From: Bacteroidales bacterium UBA1189
Lineage (GTDB): Bacteria; Bacteroidota; Bacteroidia; Bacteroidales; Bacteroidaceae
NCBI GenBank assembly: GCA_002309805.1
Contig: DBYJ01000028.1
Location: forward strand, 35,035 to 99,034
Length of the DNA stretch: 64,000 nucleotides
Reading direction: 5' to 3'
This document shows positions 27,237 to 34,877 of the stretch, piece after piece. Within the stretch, counting starts at the first letter, position 1, and each line of letters starts with the position of its first letter. A program made the translations under genes and the position numbers. Below the pieces are notes generated by a model that saw only the letters and a program-made list of their open reading frames with translations, was not told where the DNA came from and ran no database searches.

Positions 27237-30212
27237 TTATTCGTTTTCAGTTGTAAACCTGCCATTCTTGAAGATACGATCGTTAACCAGATAGTTGTCA
27301 ATCTGGTGTACGACGGCATACGAAGACGTCTCGATGTTCACGAGAGAGCTCGAGCTGGCAAACTCAATGTCGCGGGTCATGATGTTGTAGTCCTGACCTT
27401 CCTTTCCACTATTGATGACATAGCAGGTATTGTCTATTTCATCAATGTCACCCTTGACGGAAATGGTTGGGTGTGTGCTGTAGGGGCTATCCTTCGTCTC
27501 GACGGTGACCTTGCTGAATCGCTTGGTCAGATTGTCAAGAGACGCGGTTTCGTAGTTGACAACGGTATAGACATTGTTACCTTCAACCATCTGGTGCGGC
27601 TTCTCATCGACATAGACGGAGTTATCTTGGATGTGATATTTCACGAAGTCGATGATCAGCATGGCCCGTTTCTCGATATCTTTCTTACGGGTCGTGATTT
27701 GGGCATTTTTCTGGTTAACGGTTGCCTGCAGATTGTCTATCTGAATACGGACAACGGCGGTGTCGGGTTCGTTGTTGCTTATCTTCAGAGCCAGCGTATT
27801 CTGCAGTTCCTCAATTTGGGTCTCAAGGTCAGCCACGTTAGCGATTTCCTCGTTGACATCCTCTGTTTCCTCTTCAAGCACATCCCAAGTGGGCAGGCCT
27901 TTTTCGCAAGCGTCGAGGATGGCGTCGTTCGTGGGAACATAGACGGTGTAGTGATACGTGTTGAACGTATGAATGTTGTAGTCCAAACCGTTGGCGTTCT
28001 CGAAAATCAAGAACTTCTTGGTACTGTCGGCGTCAATCTGTCCCTTTTCGTTGCGAGCACCCACTAGTTCAACCACAGCGTCGGAGGTTTGGCAGAGCTG
28101 GAAGAACTCGTTGAAATCCTCGTGGCGGACGGGGTCGGAGAGAACCTTATAAACTGACTGTGTTGGGGGCTGAATCATGCCTGCATCCAGACGGTAGGTA
28201 ACACCGTTCTCCTGAATGTACATCTCGCCAACGGGAAGGCCGGTGTCGATACCTGTCGTATCAATCTCAATTTCATGTCCACCATAGATACGATCCACAA
28301 CGGGAACTTCTTCTGTGACGCCATTGCGAACGCGGGTGCGCGTCTGGCCGCCGTATTCCACTTTGACGGTACCATAGCCCTTGGCCATGTGGTATTTGTT
28401 GCCGTCCTCGAAGTCGCCGACGATGATGTAATATTCCATCATCTGCTCCAGCAGATTCTTGATGCGGGTAGAATTGGTGAGGTTAGCCTTCTGCTCGAGA
28501 AGTTCGCCTGTGGCCTTGTCGTAGGTCCATTGCTCAGCATAGACGCTTGCTTTCTTCGAGCCTACTGGCGGTTCGTAATGGAAAATGTAGCAAGTGGGGT
28601 TAGGATCCCTCAGTGACGATACGTCGTTGTAACGCATGGCACCTTCCGAGGGAACAATCAGGCTGAAGTAGCTGTCCATAGCCAACAGGTACTTGTCGTA
28701 TTCGTAGGAGTTGATGGCCCAGTAGGCAGCCTGGGTGGTCTCGCCTAACATGACAGGGGCGATGACGGCTACGTAGCGGGCGGGGCTGTAAACCTCTTTA
28801 GTCACATAGACGACACCATTGTTGGTAATCATACACTCGTCGATGTGGGCAACTTCGATTTTCATGGACTCGCGTGCATCGTTCATGATGCTCTCAAACT
28901 TGCTCGGCACGGTGGCGTTGAAGGTCGATTTCATGACGTTGCGGAGCAGAGCCTGAATGACATCCATCGGGATGCTATCCACAGCCTCCTCCAGTCCCTT
29001 ACGGTCTGCGATGGAGATGCGGTTGCCATCAGCGCGGACGCCGTAACGCTCAATAAGTGCCTTACCCTTGCCTGTACGGAAATACTCTTCGAGGGTTTCG
29101 TCGTTGGGGACGAACATGGCGCCCATGTCGGCTTCCACAGAACCACCTACACCTGATGTGAAGCTGTTCCAGCCCGGGTCGAAGTAGAGGGAACCCTTCG
29201 CGGCACGTGTGCGCTGGTCGTCATCCACAAAGTCAAGATAATCACCAGTGGCATTGCGGTTACGCGTGCTGGTGAAGTAGCGTTTCTCATAGACGCGCTC
29301 GGCATTGGCATCGTCGCCATAGTGGTAGAGACGGTTATAGTCGCTGCTCAGTTGTGCGTTGTAAACGGGTACTGCGAAGCGGTCGAGCAGGCGGCTGAAG
29401 AGCTGTGTCTTCGGGTTGCGGCGAATCTCCTCTGCCATGTTCGAGGGCGGGATGAGCAGACCGTCCAGCTGATGGACGTAGCCGTTCTTGCAGGTCACGT
29501 TCTGATTGATGACGCGCTTGTCGAAGATAAAGGCATCGTCAGCCGTGATCTGGCCTCCGTATCGGTGGTTGAACAGAATCTCAAGGTCGTTGAGGGTGAT
29601 GTTGTTCTGATAGAGCTGCTCTTCGAGGAAGTGAACCATCAGGAAGTTAGTGCCGTCGAGGGCCAGACGGATGCCTTTTTCACGATATCTGTCCCAGAAC
29701 GGGTTGTTCTGTGGCAGCTCGTTGCCGGCATAGCGTCCGATGGTGTCCACGATGTTGGCTGAGGTCACTTGTCGGAGGCAGCGTCCTTCCTGCACTTCGG
29801 CATCGGTGCCGGTTGCGGCAGAAGAGGACATCATTTCCAGCAGGTAGGCATTGTCCAACATGCTGTTGTAGAGAATCACCTTCTTCTGAGCATCGCTCAA
29901 CTGGGAATAGCTGGTCAGCCCCCACGCGTCCTTGATGCCTTTCATGAAGGCTTCGTCGTCAGCGGCGAACAGCGTCTTACTACCTGTCTTCGACAACACT
30001 TCCGTGTAGTTAAGGTCGTCGATGACTTTCAAGAAATAAGTGAAGTTGCCTTTCTCTTGCATGTAGTCGTAGATACTGGCGCCGAGCCAATCGGGCTCTT
30101 CGTCGTCGAGGAGATAGGGATCCTTACACGACTGAACGCCTACACACAAGAACAACAGAGCCGCAAAAACACTGATTTCGCGAATCTTACCATGGTGTTT
30201 CGAGGTATTCAT
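27237..30212 (-). CDS. Large fasciclin lipoprotein (991 aa), first gene of the fasciclin-SusCD locus
   Basis: Lipobox Cys29 (CVGVQSC) follows a basic, then hydrophobic N-terminus. Several FAS1-like domains are visible: residues about 45-235 (SIYDYMQEKGNFTYFLKVID, KTLFAADDEAFMKGIKDAWG, KNGYVHQLDGLLIPP), about 260-460 (AMFVPNDETLEEYFRTGKGK, TNNGVVYVTKEVYSPARY) and about 690-970 (DFNEFFQLCQTSDAVVELVG, YTVYVPTNDAILDACEKGLP, SYAVVHQIDNYLVND). In the last domain a charged coiled coil of about 60 residues (about 787-850, ADLETQIEELQNTLALKISN) is inserted between the FAPTNEA-like box and the next helix. It is the first gene of the minus-strand run, with a promoter box about 60 bases upstream. Likely a surface-anchored adhesive or scaffolding protein; no enzymatic motif is seen. 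Confidence 0.85.
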   Translation of the reverse strand: MNTSKHHGKIREISVFAALLFLCVGVQSCKDPYLLDDEEPDWLGASIYDYMQEKGNFTYFLKVIDDLNYTEVLSKTGSKTLFAADDEAFMKGIKDAWGLTSYSQLSDAQKKVILYNSMLDNAYLLEMMSSSAATGTDAEVQEGRCLRQVTSANIVDTIGRYAGNELPQNNPFWDRYREKGIRLALDGTNFLMVHFLEEQLYQNNITLNDLEILFNHRYGGQITADDAFIFDKRVINQNVTCKNGYVHQLDGLLIPPSNMAEEIRRNPKTQLFSRLLDRFAVPVYNAQLSSDYNRLYHYGDDANAERVYEKRYFTSTRNRNATGDYLDFVDDDQRTRAAKGSLYFDPGWNSFTSGVGGSVEADMGAMFVPNDETLEEYFRTGKGKALIERYGVRADGNRISIADRKGLEEAVDSIPMDVIQALLRNVMKSTFNATVPSKFESIMNDARESMKIEVAHIDECMITNNGVVYVTKEVYSPARYVAVIAPVMLGETTQAAYWAINSYEYDKYLLAMDSYFSLIVPSEGAMRYNDVSSLRDPNPTCYIFHYEPPVGSKKASVYAEQWTYDKATGELLEQKANLTNSTRIKNLLEQMMEYYIIVGDFEDGNKYHMAKGYGTVKVEYGGQTRTRVRNGVTEEVPVVDRIYGGHEIEIDTTGIDTGLPVGEMYIQENGVTYRLDAGMIQPPTQSVYKVLSDPVRHEDFNEFFQLCQTSDAVVELVGARNEKGQIDADSTKKFLIFENANGLDYNIHTFNTYHYTVYVPTNDAILDACEKGLPTWDVLEEETEDVNEEIANVADLETQIEELQNTLALKISNNEPDTAVVRIQIDNLQATVNQKNAQITTRKKDIEKRAMLIIDFVKYHIQDNSVYVDEKPHQMVEGNNVYTVVNYETASLDNLTKRFSKVTVETKDSPYSTHPTISVKGDIDEIDNTCYVINSGKEGQDYNIMTRDIEFASSSSLVNIETSSYAVVHQIDNYLVNDRIFKNGRFTTENE

Positions 30213-30272
30213 ACAGTTTTTATTAATTAATATTATTTTTCTTTTGTTTCTCTGGATATAAATTTAACCGTG

Positions 30273-30280
30273 CAAAGTTA
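30273..30280 (-). promoter_or_regulatory. -7 box of the fasciclin-SusCD operon
   Basis: On the minus strand TAACTTTG matches TAnnTTTG exactly. No TTTG lies at the expected distance upstream, where a run of T occurs instead. Transcription starting just downstream gives a leader of about 55-60 bases rich in A and T before the ATG at 30212. This is the only promoter-like site I can place for the following 22 kb of closely spaced genes. Confidence 0.55.
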
Positions 30281-30391
30281 AGAAAAAAAAACACGCTGAA
30301 GAATTTTTAACATAAAAAATGAGTCTCTTTGTGCATTTTTTTTTCTTAATCGGGGTTTTTGACAGGAAAAAGCCGATTTTACGGTTCGCGG

Positions 30392-31891
30392 TTAGTACTT
30401 TTCGTGATAAATGGCGCTGCTGGTAGGGCCATTGATGCGTCGGGCGAATTGTTGGGGAGAAATGGTGACAGGTCCTTTCATAAATTCGGGGATATTATAG
30501 CTCTTATAGTATTGTTGATAGTAGTCGGGCATCTTCTGAGGGATAACGAAAGGCTTGCGTCCACGTCCTTTTTTGTCGAAGTACCCGAGGTAAAGGCGTG
30601 TGAAGTTTCCATCCAATCGCCGGCTGCTGAAAAGTACCCAACGTCCGTTGCTGCTCCAGTTGTGGAAGCTCTCGGTGTCGGGGCTGTTCATTTCGTTTAG
30701 TTTTCGGATGTAGTTGTTCTGAAGGTCTATCAGTAACAGGTCGCCGCTACGATGCCAGATGTGGAAGACGCCGTAGTCGCCGATGGAGAGCATCAGGTAT
30801 CGTCCGTCAGGTGAGACGCGCGGAAGAGTGACGCTTTGGCCGGAAGAAGACGCGTCAAATACCAGTTCGCGAGGGCCAAAGTGCTTGGTGGCAGGGTCAA
30901 AACTTTTCTTATAGAGGTTGTACTTAAAATCCTGATAACGGTCTATGATTTCTCGATCACGCCGCCCATAGTCACGAACGATGAAATTGGCTGAGACAAA
31001 GTAGAGTGTCTTGCCGTCGGGTGCCCAGCAGGGATAGCATTCCCATTCCGTAGTATCGTTTTCGACGGTTGTCACTTCGTTTAGGTCTATGTCATAGAGA
31101 ATGAGGTCGCTATATAGGTCTTGAACCTCGATTTTCTCGTTGTTGCGGGTATGGAACGACTGCCCCGTGTTGTTGACGGAATAGGCGATGTAGTTGTGTG
31201 TGGGGTGCCAGGCAGGATAAACGCCGGCAGAGAGTGTGGAGTCGGTTTTAAGGTTGATTTTCCGGATGTCGCCGTTGAAGGCCATGATGGTGCCGCCTTT
31301 GTGCTGGCGGGCATGGAATTGAAGGCTGTCGGGGTTGTAGTTCTTTACGGAGTGGCAGTTGATGCATTGGCCATTCTCGTCGGTGGAAATGAGCATATTG
31401 CTGAAGATGACATTCTCCTTGTAGTTTTCCAGACAGCGCTGGTTGATGGTCAGGTCTTCGTAGGTGACGTAGGAGGGGGCGATGAGGCGATAGGTGATGT
31501 AAGGATCAACCCTCTCTTCGGCTACGCTGATAGTGAAGGGCTTGAGTGCTTTCCATTTCTCCTTTTCCTTCTGCTTGACGTAGGCTGTGACGGTAATGTC
31601 TTTGCCGACACATTTGCTGATGAAGCTGCGCCATTTCTTGATGCTGGGGCAGACGTCTGTACCGCTGACGGTAATCATCTCCTCGCCACAGGCGAAGGTG
31701 GTGACGGCTTTTGTAATGTCAGGCAGGACGTAGCGCCAAGTGAGGGGAGCGATATTGGGCGGAATGGTGACGTCGGTATAGTCAGGCGTGATAGCGGCCT
31801 TGGTGGTGCTCTTCTCGAAATCTGATGGCACACCGGTTGTGCATCCGGCAAGTATCGCTAAAAATATAAAGGGAAGAAAGTATCTTTTCAT
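30392..31891 (-). CDS. PD40/TolB-like beta-propeller lipoprotein with a CxxCH motif
   Basis: Starting at ATG 31891 the protein opens MKRYFLPFIFLAILAGC, a lipoprotein signal; the upstream TTG/ATG codons only add polar residues. After an N-terminal beta region (about residues 30-160) comes QCINCHSVKNYN near residue 172, a single CxxCH c-type haem motif. TolB/PD40 propeller blades follow, each with a PxWxPDG-like box: AGVYPAWHPTHNYIAYS, ECYPCWAPDGKTLYFVS, LPRVSPDGRYLMLSIGD and FHNWSSNGRWVLFSSRR. The protein would be periplasmic or outer-membrane anchored. It is followed upstream (48-base gap) by a large membrane protein with which it is probably co-transcribed. Whether haem is attached cannot be told from sequence. 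Confidence 0.78.
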   Translation of the reverse strand: MKRYFLPFIFLAILAGCTTGVPSDFEKSTTKAAITPDYTDVTIPPNIAPLTWRYVLPDITKAVTTFACGEEMITVSGTDVCPSIKKWRSFISKCVGKDITVTAYVKQKEKEKWKALKPFTISVAEERVDPYITYRLIAPSYVTYEDLTINQRCLENYKENVIFSNMLISTDENGQCINCHSVKNYNPDSLQFHARQHKGGTIMAFNGDIRKINLKTDSTLSAGVYPAWHPTHNYIAYSVNNTGQSFHTRNNEKIEVQDLYSDLILYDIDLNEVTTVENDTTEWECYPCWAPDGKTLYFVSANFIVRDYGRRDREIIDRYQDFKYNLYKKSFDPATKHFGPRELVFDASSSGQSVTLPRVSPDGRYLMLSIGDYGVFHIWHRSGDLLLIDLQNNYIRKLNEMNSPDTESFHNWSSNGRWVLFSSRRLDGNFTRLYLGYFDKKGRGRKPFVIPQKMPDYYQQYYKSYNIPEFMKGPVTISPQQFARRINGPTSSAIYHEKY

Positions 31892-31939
31892 ACGCTGTTT
31901 GTTATTCATTCTCAATCATTTTATTCTTCATGCGTCTTT

Positions 31940-33871
31940 TTAATAGGATTTCACGTCGCGGATGAAGAAATAGAAATAGAAGTAGGTGTCGCCAAAACGC
32001 TCGTAGAACTTCTGCTTGATGACGGGGTCGCGTTCGGCATTCTCGGTGATGGCATTCTTGCGGGCATACTCCATGAAAGCCTGGAACTTAGCCTTGACAG
32101 TCTTTTCGAACGGCATTTTGCTGATATCGACTTTGCCGGGCTCTAGGTTTCCGAAGAGCAGGGCAGCCTCCTGGTAATGGGTGGGCATGCGGTCGGTCTT
32201 GTGGCTGTTGGCATAGCGGAAGAAATTCTGCCAGAAGGTGGGGATGTCCTTGAGAATAAGGGCACACATCAGTCCGGCTTCGTCGAACATAGGTGTTGAC
32301 ACTTCGCCGAAGGAGTGGGCAAAATAGTTGAGCAGGTAGATTTCGACGAGTGAGTTGTCGCCGTCCAGTTGATCCTCGTAGCAGTAGAGCGGAAGGATTG
32401 TGGCAAACTCCTTGTCCTTCTGAATCAGCTTGGGGGTATCGACGAACTTCTGGTAGTGTTTCGCCCATTTCTTGTGGAACCACGTCTTGGATAGTGTGTC
32501 GAGATACTTTTGTGCTGAAGTGTATTCGCCGGAGAGGATGGCGCACTTCGCCATGTACTTGAGGTATTCCACGCGCCAGCCGTACTCCACGCCGTCTTCC
32601 AGACACCAGCGGTAGCAGAAGTTGAAGCGGGCGTAGTTGTAGTAGAGCATCTTGCCGCCCACCTGCATCATGCGGATGTCGAGGGGCGTGTTGGGGCGGT
32701 TGCCGCCGTCGAGGTAGGTGAACATCTCGTCGCCTCCGCGTCCCAGCTTCAGCAGGGCAAGGTTCTTGGCCATTACGATGAGGCGCGTGGGCTCGCCCTT
32801 TTGTTTCTTTACGATGTCGAGAACGCCTTTGTAGTCCATTTTTTCCATCGCTGCCTCGATTTTCAGCTCGTTGTGGAAATTGGCATCCTTATACCAGAAA
32901 AGGACAACAAATAGTGCTGCCAGCACAACCGCTCCACCGTTCCAACAGAGGTTGCCGATGGCCTCGCGGGACATCTTGGGTTTGGCTCCCTTCTTACCTT
33001 TGCTGTTCTTCTTTGCCTTGTTTGATTGTTTTTCTGATGTTTCAGAAATTTGTTGTCTTGTTATCTCGTCGCTTTGCAGACCCTTAAATCGACAGATGGC
33101 AAAAGCGATGGCTGAGAGGAAGAGCAGGAAATAGGGCCACCAGAAGACGAGTTGCTCCTTCGTAAGGCGGAAGAAGGGCAGTCCTGCCAGATAGATCCAG
33201 TTCTGGCGGGTCATCGTGAAGGCATAATAATATATATAAGGTATAAGTGCGATGCCTACGACACATAGGCCAAGCGTCACCCATTTGCCCACCTGCCCGT
33301 CTCGTATAGCCAGCAGGGCGATAAGCAGGGCAGCCAGTAGCGTATAAAAGCCAAAGAGGGGGAATCCTGCAGCAAACAGTACGACGATATAGACCCATTG
33401 TGCCCACGACTTGCGAAGTCGTTGCCAGCCGCGCACAGCTAACAGCGTGAATGAGAAGCCAACAGCCGCGCTGAACAGATAAGCCTGCGTTTTGATGAGG
33501 AAGATCCAATAACCCACCTCCAATGCGCAGCCGATGAGCAGGCCGACGGGGATGAGCGCCAGCGCCGCGCGATTGTCGGGGATATGGAATACCTTCAGCG
33601 TCAGCAGATAGACCGACAGCCAAAGCCCCACGAGCAGCAAGGCACCCAGCCACGGGTAGTACATAAACTGGTTGAGAAACGTGGCGATGACCGTCAGGAA
33701 TCCGGCAGGATACGACATGCGGCGTGAAAACCAAATCTCCGTGGGCAGCCATAGGCTGAGTTCCTGCGAACGGAACAACAATTCATTCTCGAAAATGAGC
33801 AATAAAACATAGACCACGAGTAAGAAACTCAGGCCAATAATCAGCGGAAGATGCTTCGTTGGTTTCTTCAT
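31940..33871 (-). CDS. Polytopic membrane protein with a long extracytoplasmic or cytoplasmic helical C-terminus (DUF6057-like)
   Basis: ATG 33871 gives MKKPTKHLPLIIGLSFLLVV as the start. The longer frame beginning at TTG 33919 would start upstream of the mapped promoter (33890-33920), so it is rejected. About ten transmembrane segments occupy residues 10-290. A Lys-rich loop (KQSNKAKKNSKGKKGAKPK, about 285-305) precedes another membrane segment, and about 300 residues of TPR-like helices complete the protein (KYMAKCAILSGEYTSAQKYL is one clear repeat). It resembles a Bacteroidetes family usually listed as DUF6057, often next to a PD40 protein as here. The role is unknown; the layout suggests an envelope or oligosaccharide-handling membrane protein, which is inference. 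Confidence 0.72.
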   Translation of the reverse strand: MKKPTKHLPLIIGLSFLLVVYVLLLIFENELLFRSQELSLWLPTEIWFSRRMSYPAGFLTVIATFLNQFMYYPWLGALLLVGLWLSVYLLTLKVFHIPDNRAALALIPVGLLIGCALEVGYWIFLIKTQAYLFSAAVGFSFTLLAVRGWQRLRKSWAQWVYIVVLFAAGFPLFGFYTLLAALLIALLAIRDGQVGKWVTLGLCVVGIALIPYIYYYAFTMTRQNWIYLAGLPFFRLTKEQLVFWWPYFLLFLSAIAFAICRFKGLQSDEITRQQISETSEKQSNKAKKNSKGKKGAKPKMSREAIGNLCWNGGAVVLAALFVVLFWYKDANFHNELKIEAAMEKMDYKGVLDIVKKQKGEPTRLIVMAKNLALLKLGRGGDEMFTYLDGGNRPNTPLDIRMMQVGGKMLYYNYARFNFCYRWCLEDGVEYGWRVEYLKYMAKCAILSGEYTSAQKYLDTLSKTWFHKKWAKHYQKFVDTPKLIQKDKEFATILPLYCYEDQLDGDNSLVEIYLLNYFAHSFGEVSTPMFDEAGLMCALILKDIPTFWQNFFRYANSHKTDRMPTHYQEAALLFGNLEPGKVDISKMPFEKTVKAKFQAFMEYARKNAITENAERDPVIKQKFYERFGDTYFYFYFFIRDVKSY

Positions 33872-33889
33872 AATTCCAATTATATTCTG

Positions 33890-33920
33890 CAAAGATAAGC
33901 CCTTTCCCGCACTTTTCAAA
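33890..33920 (-). promoter_or_regulatory. Promoter of the membrane protein/PD40 pair
   Basis: On the minus strand TTTG, exactly 19 bases, TATCTTTG: a perfect Bacteroidetes promoter. The predicted start near 33883 lies downstream of the TTG at 33919 and supports ATG 33871 as the real start of the membrane-protein gene. Confidence 0.8.
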
Positions 33921-34016
33921 TATTTGAGTTAAAAAATGCAGTAAAATTTAAAAATTCCCACACCAGGAAACGGCTTTTTTCCCGAGGTTTCATCTTTGAA
34001 AAAAATTGCGTTATTA

Positions 34017-34048
34017 TTTGGTGGGGAAGGAAAAAAAGGCTATCTTCG
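34017..34048 (+). promoter_or_regulatory. Promoter of the HU-like gene
   Basis: TTTG (34017-34020), 20 bases, TATCTTCG (34041-34048), one mismatch to TAnnTTTG. It gives a leader of about 170 bases that contains the whole block of four 22-bp repeats. It is divergent from the promoter at 33890-33920; the 96 bases between the two -33 boxes are A/T-rich with no other structure that I can see. Confidence 0.6.
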
Positions 34049-34063
34049 CAGACGGATTTCCTT

Positions 34064-34151
34064 AAACTCCAATTGACGGAGAATTAAACTCCAATTGGCG
34101 GAGAATAAAACTACAGCTGGCGGAGAATGAAACTCCAATTGGAGTTGAAAG
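34064..34151 (+). repeat. Four tandem 22-bp repeats in the HU-gene leader
   Basis: Four units of exactly 22 bases (34064, 34086, 34108, 34130), consensus AAACTCCAATTGGCGGAGAA plus two variable bases. Each of the first two units can form a CTCC/GGAG stem with a 7-base loop. The last unit instead contains the perfect 16-base palindrome AACTCCAATTGGAGTT. The block sits between the promoter and start codon of the HU-like gene, so it would be transcribed into the leader. Confidence 0.85.
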
Positions 34152-34227
34152 AAAGAGAAGGCAATGGACAGAAAATAAGAGCGTGTAAAGAAAAGAAAGA
34201 TAAAGTTAAACCAAAAAACATTTTGTT

Positions 34228-34833
34228 ATGCCCATTTATTATGACTTAGTGAACCGGCCGGACCCTGAGAATACGGGTGATCCGCAGCCTCTCTATCCCC
34301 GTGTGGTATGCAAGGGGACGGTGAAACTCAGCGATTTGCTTGTGGATATGAGCACGAAGGTGGACGAGGCAACGCTCGTCCGTGTGCTGACGGCACTTCG
34401 CTCGGCTGTCTGTACGGAATTGATGCGCAGCCGACGCGTCCATATCGAGGGATGGGGCAGCTTCAGCCTGCGCCTTGAGGGGCGTCCTGTGGATGAGCCC
34501 GAGGAGATCCACGCCCAAAGCATCAGCGTGGCAGGCATCAACTTCCAGCCCGAGAAAGCCTTTGTGAAGGCTTGCCGACAAGGGGATATCGTGCGTGACA
34601 GCGAGGGCTTCCGCACGTCGGCAAATTGTCCGCTCTCCGAACAGCTTGCGCTACTTGCCAGCTACTTCGCTTCCCACGCGGAGCTGACGACGAATGAGTT
34701 CGTGCGGCTTACTGGCATTCGTCCGACAAAGGCAAGGGTAGCGCTTGCCGAGCTGGTGGAGAGGGGGTATCTTGCGCGCATGGGCCGCTTGTCCGCCACA
34801 CATTATGTCCGCACGGAAATGCCGCTGGAATAG
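34228..34833 (+). CDS. HU-like DNA-binding protein with a C-terminal winged-helix-like extension
   Basis: A 201-residue protein. Residues about 1-125 read as the Bacteroidetes HU-like fold (LYPRVVCKGTVKLSDLLVDM, VHIEGWGSFSLRLEGRPVDE, SISVAGINFQPEKAF), where the GWGSF segment corresponds to the GFGTF turn of HU. Residues about 130-195 look like a winged helix-turn-helix (LSEQLALLASYFASHAELTT, FVRLTGIRPTKARVALAELV, RGYLARMGR). Many HU-like paralogues of this phylum lack this extension or have low-complexity tails. Cytoplasmic, probably nucleoid-associated or regulatory. It is transcribed alone, opposite to the flanking genes, from a leader with 22-bp repeats that the protein might itself bind; that link is speculation. 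Confidence 0.82.
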   Translation: MPIYYDLVNRPDPENTGDPQPLYPRVVCKGTVKLSDLLVDMSTKVDEATLVRVLTALRSAVCTELMRSRRVHIEGWGSFSLRLEGRPVDEPEEIHAQSISVAGINFQPEKAFVKACRQGDIVRDSEGFRTSANCPLSEQLALLASYFASHAELTTNEFVRLTGIRPTKARVALAELVERGYLARMGRLSATHYVRTEMPLE

Positions 34834-34877
34834 AGGATGTAAGGCTGATGTCCCAGACGGAATGAGCTTGGGTGCCC

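Noticed and set aside
31940..33919. Long start (TTG at 33919) of the membrane protein
   Set aside because: The codon lies inside the promoter (TTTG, 19 bases, TATCTTTG), upstream of the predicted transcription start.
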